64,000 nt of DNA from Acidobacteriaceae bacterium (GTDB taxonomy: Bacteria; Acidobacteriota; Terriglobia; Terriglobales; Acidobacteriaceae). The position numbers and the translations under genes are program-made. The DNA lies in assembly GCA_003134855.1 (NCBI GenBank), contig PLCS01000008.1:434001-498000 (forward strand), read 5' to 3'. This document shows, one piece after another, positions 63,847 to 64,000 of the stretch. Each line of letters opens with the position of its first letter. Within the stretch, counting starts at the first letter, position 1. The notes under the pieces were generated by a model. That model had not been told where the DNA came from. It did no database searches and worked only from the letters and a program-made list of their open reading frames with translations.

Positions 63847-64000
63847 CTATTCAGAGCGAAGCGCCTGCATGGGTTCAATGGAAGCGGCGCGGCGAGCGGG
63901 CAGCCAACTGGCAAAGAGGGACGCGCCCAGCAAAATGAGCGAGACACCGGCGATTGCGCCGTAATCTACCGTGCCGACGCCATACAAACCGCTATGCAGG
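63847..64000 (-). CDS. ADOP-family permease, C-terminal end only (cut by window edge)
   Basis: The minus strand encodes ...GLYGVGTVDYGAIAG VSLILLGASLFASWLPARRAASIEPMQALRSE and stops at TAG 63847-63849. The ending matches the other ADOP proteins, so a fifth member continues beyond the window. It shows the operon extends further to the right. Confidence 0.9.
   Translation of the reverse strand, partial: LHSGLYGVGTVDYGAIAGVSLILLGASLFASWLPARRAASIEPMQALRSE

Overview
The window is a high-GC bacterial chromosome segment that reads as an Acidobacteriota member, most likely class Terriglobia (subdivision 1). The clearest sign is a tandem run of five MacB/FtsX-type permeases of the acidobacterial duplicated orphan permease (ADOP) kind. 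Long secreted proteins made of P-domain, Ig-like and Kelch modules, and a Tes-like radical SAM enzyme, fit the same assignment. I saw no rRNA, tRNA, CRISPR array, transposase or prophage gene.

Layout, left to right. 1-5.2 kb, leftward: the 3'-truncated end of a glycogen synthase, then the glycine-cleavage genes gcvH-gcvPA-gcvPB (gcvT is not here). 5.3-9.5 kb: a DUF4242 protein, an M48 protease, two small membrane proteins, and an RlpA-type lipoprotein behind a small coiled-coil ORF. 9.8-23.1 kb is a surface and secreted protein region: a 303-aa exported protein of unknown function, a 1502-aa protein with three P-like domains and four C-terminal repeats, a multi-domain GH10 xylanase, and a Kelch protein. 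It contains degenerate copies of the 3' ends of two of its own genes and a duplicated leader. 23.4-30.1 kb: the radical SAM protein, a TPR/aspartyl-protease-like exported protein, and small hypotheticals. 30.2-32.3 kb: a MurU-like nucleotidyltransferase coupled to an AmgK-like kinase that is fused to a RapZ C-terminal domain. 32.5-36.6 kb: an oxidoreductase, an ECF sigma factor with a small membrane partner, a Tat-exported aldo/keto reductase, and a PIN-like/DUF433-like toxin-antitoxin pair. 36.8-41.1 kb: a leftward cluster of membrane polyferredoxin, lipoprotein and two exported DUF362 proteins. 41.3-48 kb: asnS, an ABC exporter pair, ssb, and heme O synthase (ctaB) with DUF420 and a small membrane protein. 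48-64 kb: one leftward operon of at least ten genes, consisting of ADOP permeases, one MacB/LolD-type ATPase, a TolC-like outer-membrane protein, a 60-aa ORF, and an NtrC/NtrY-type two-component pair.

The most distinctive non-gene signal is a family of ten dispersed hairpin elements between 1.9 and 37.9 kb. Their ends are conserved (TGCCCCA on one side, TGGGA-n-ACCACGAACC on the other), but the stems between differ from copy to copy while both arms stay complementary. One copy is inserted in frame within gcvPB, one forms the 5' coding end of rlpA, and one supplies the stop codon of a DUF362 gene. The best candidates for undescribed biology are the AmgK-RapZ-C fusion next to MurU, the polyferredoxin/DUF362/lipoprotein cluster, the hairpin family, and the NtrC gene that has a good ribosome-binding site but an AUC at the start position.
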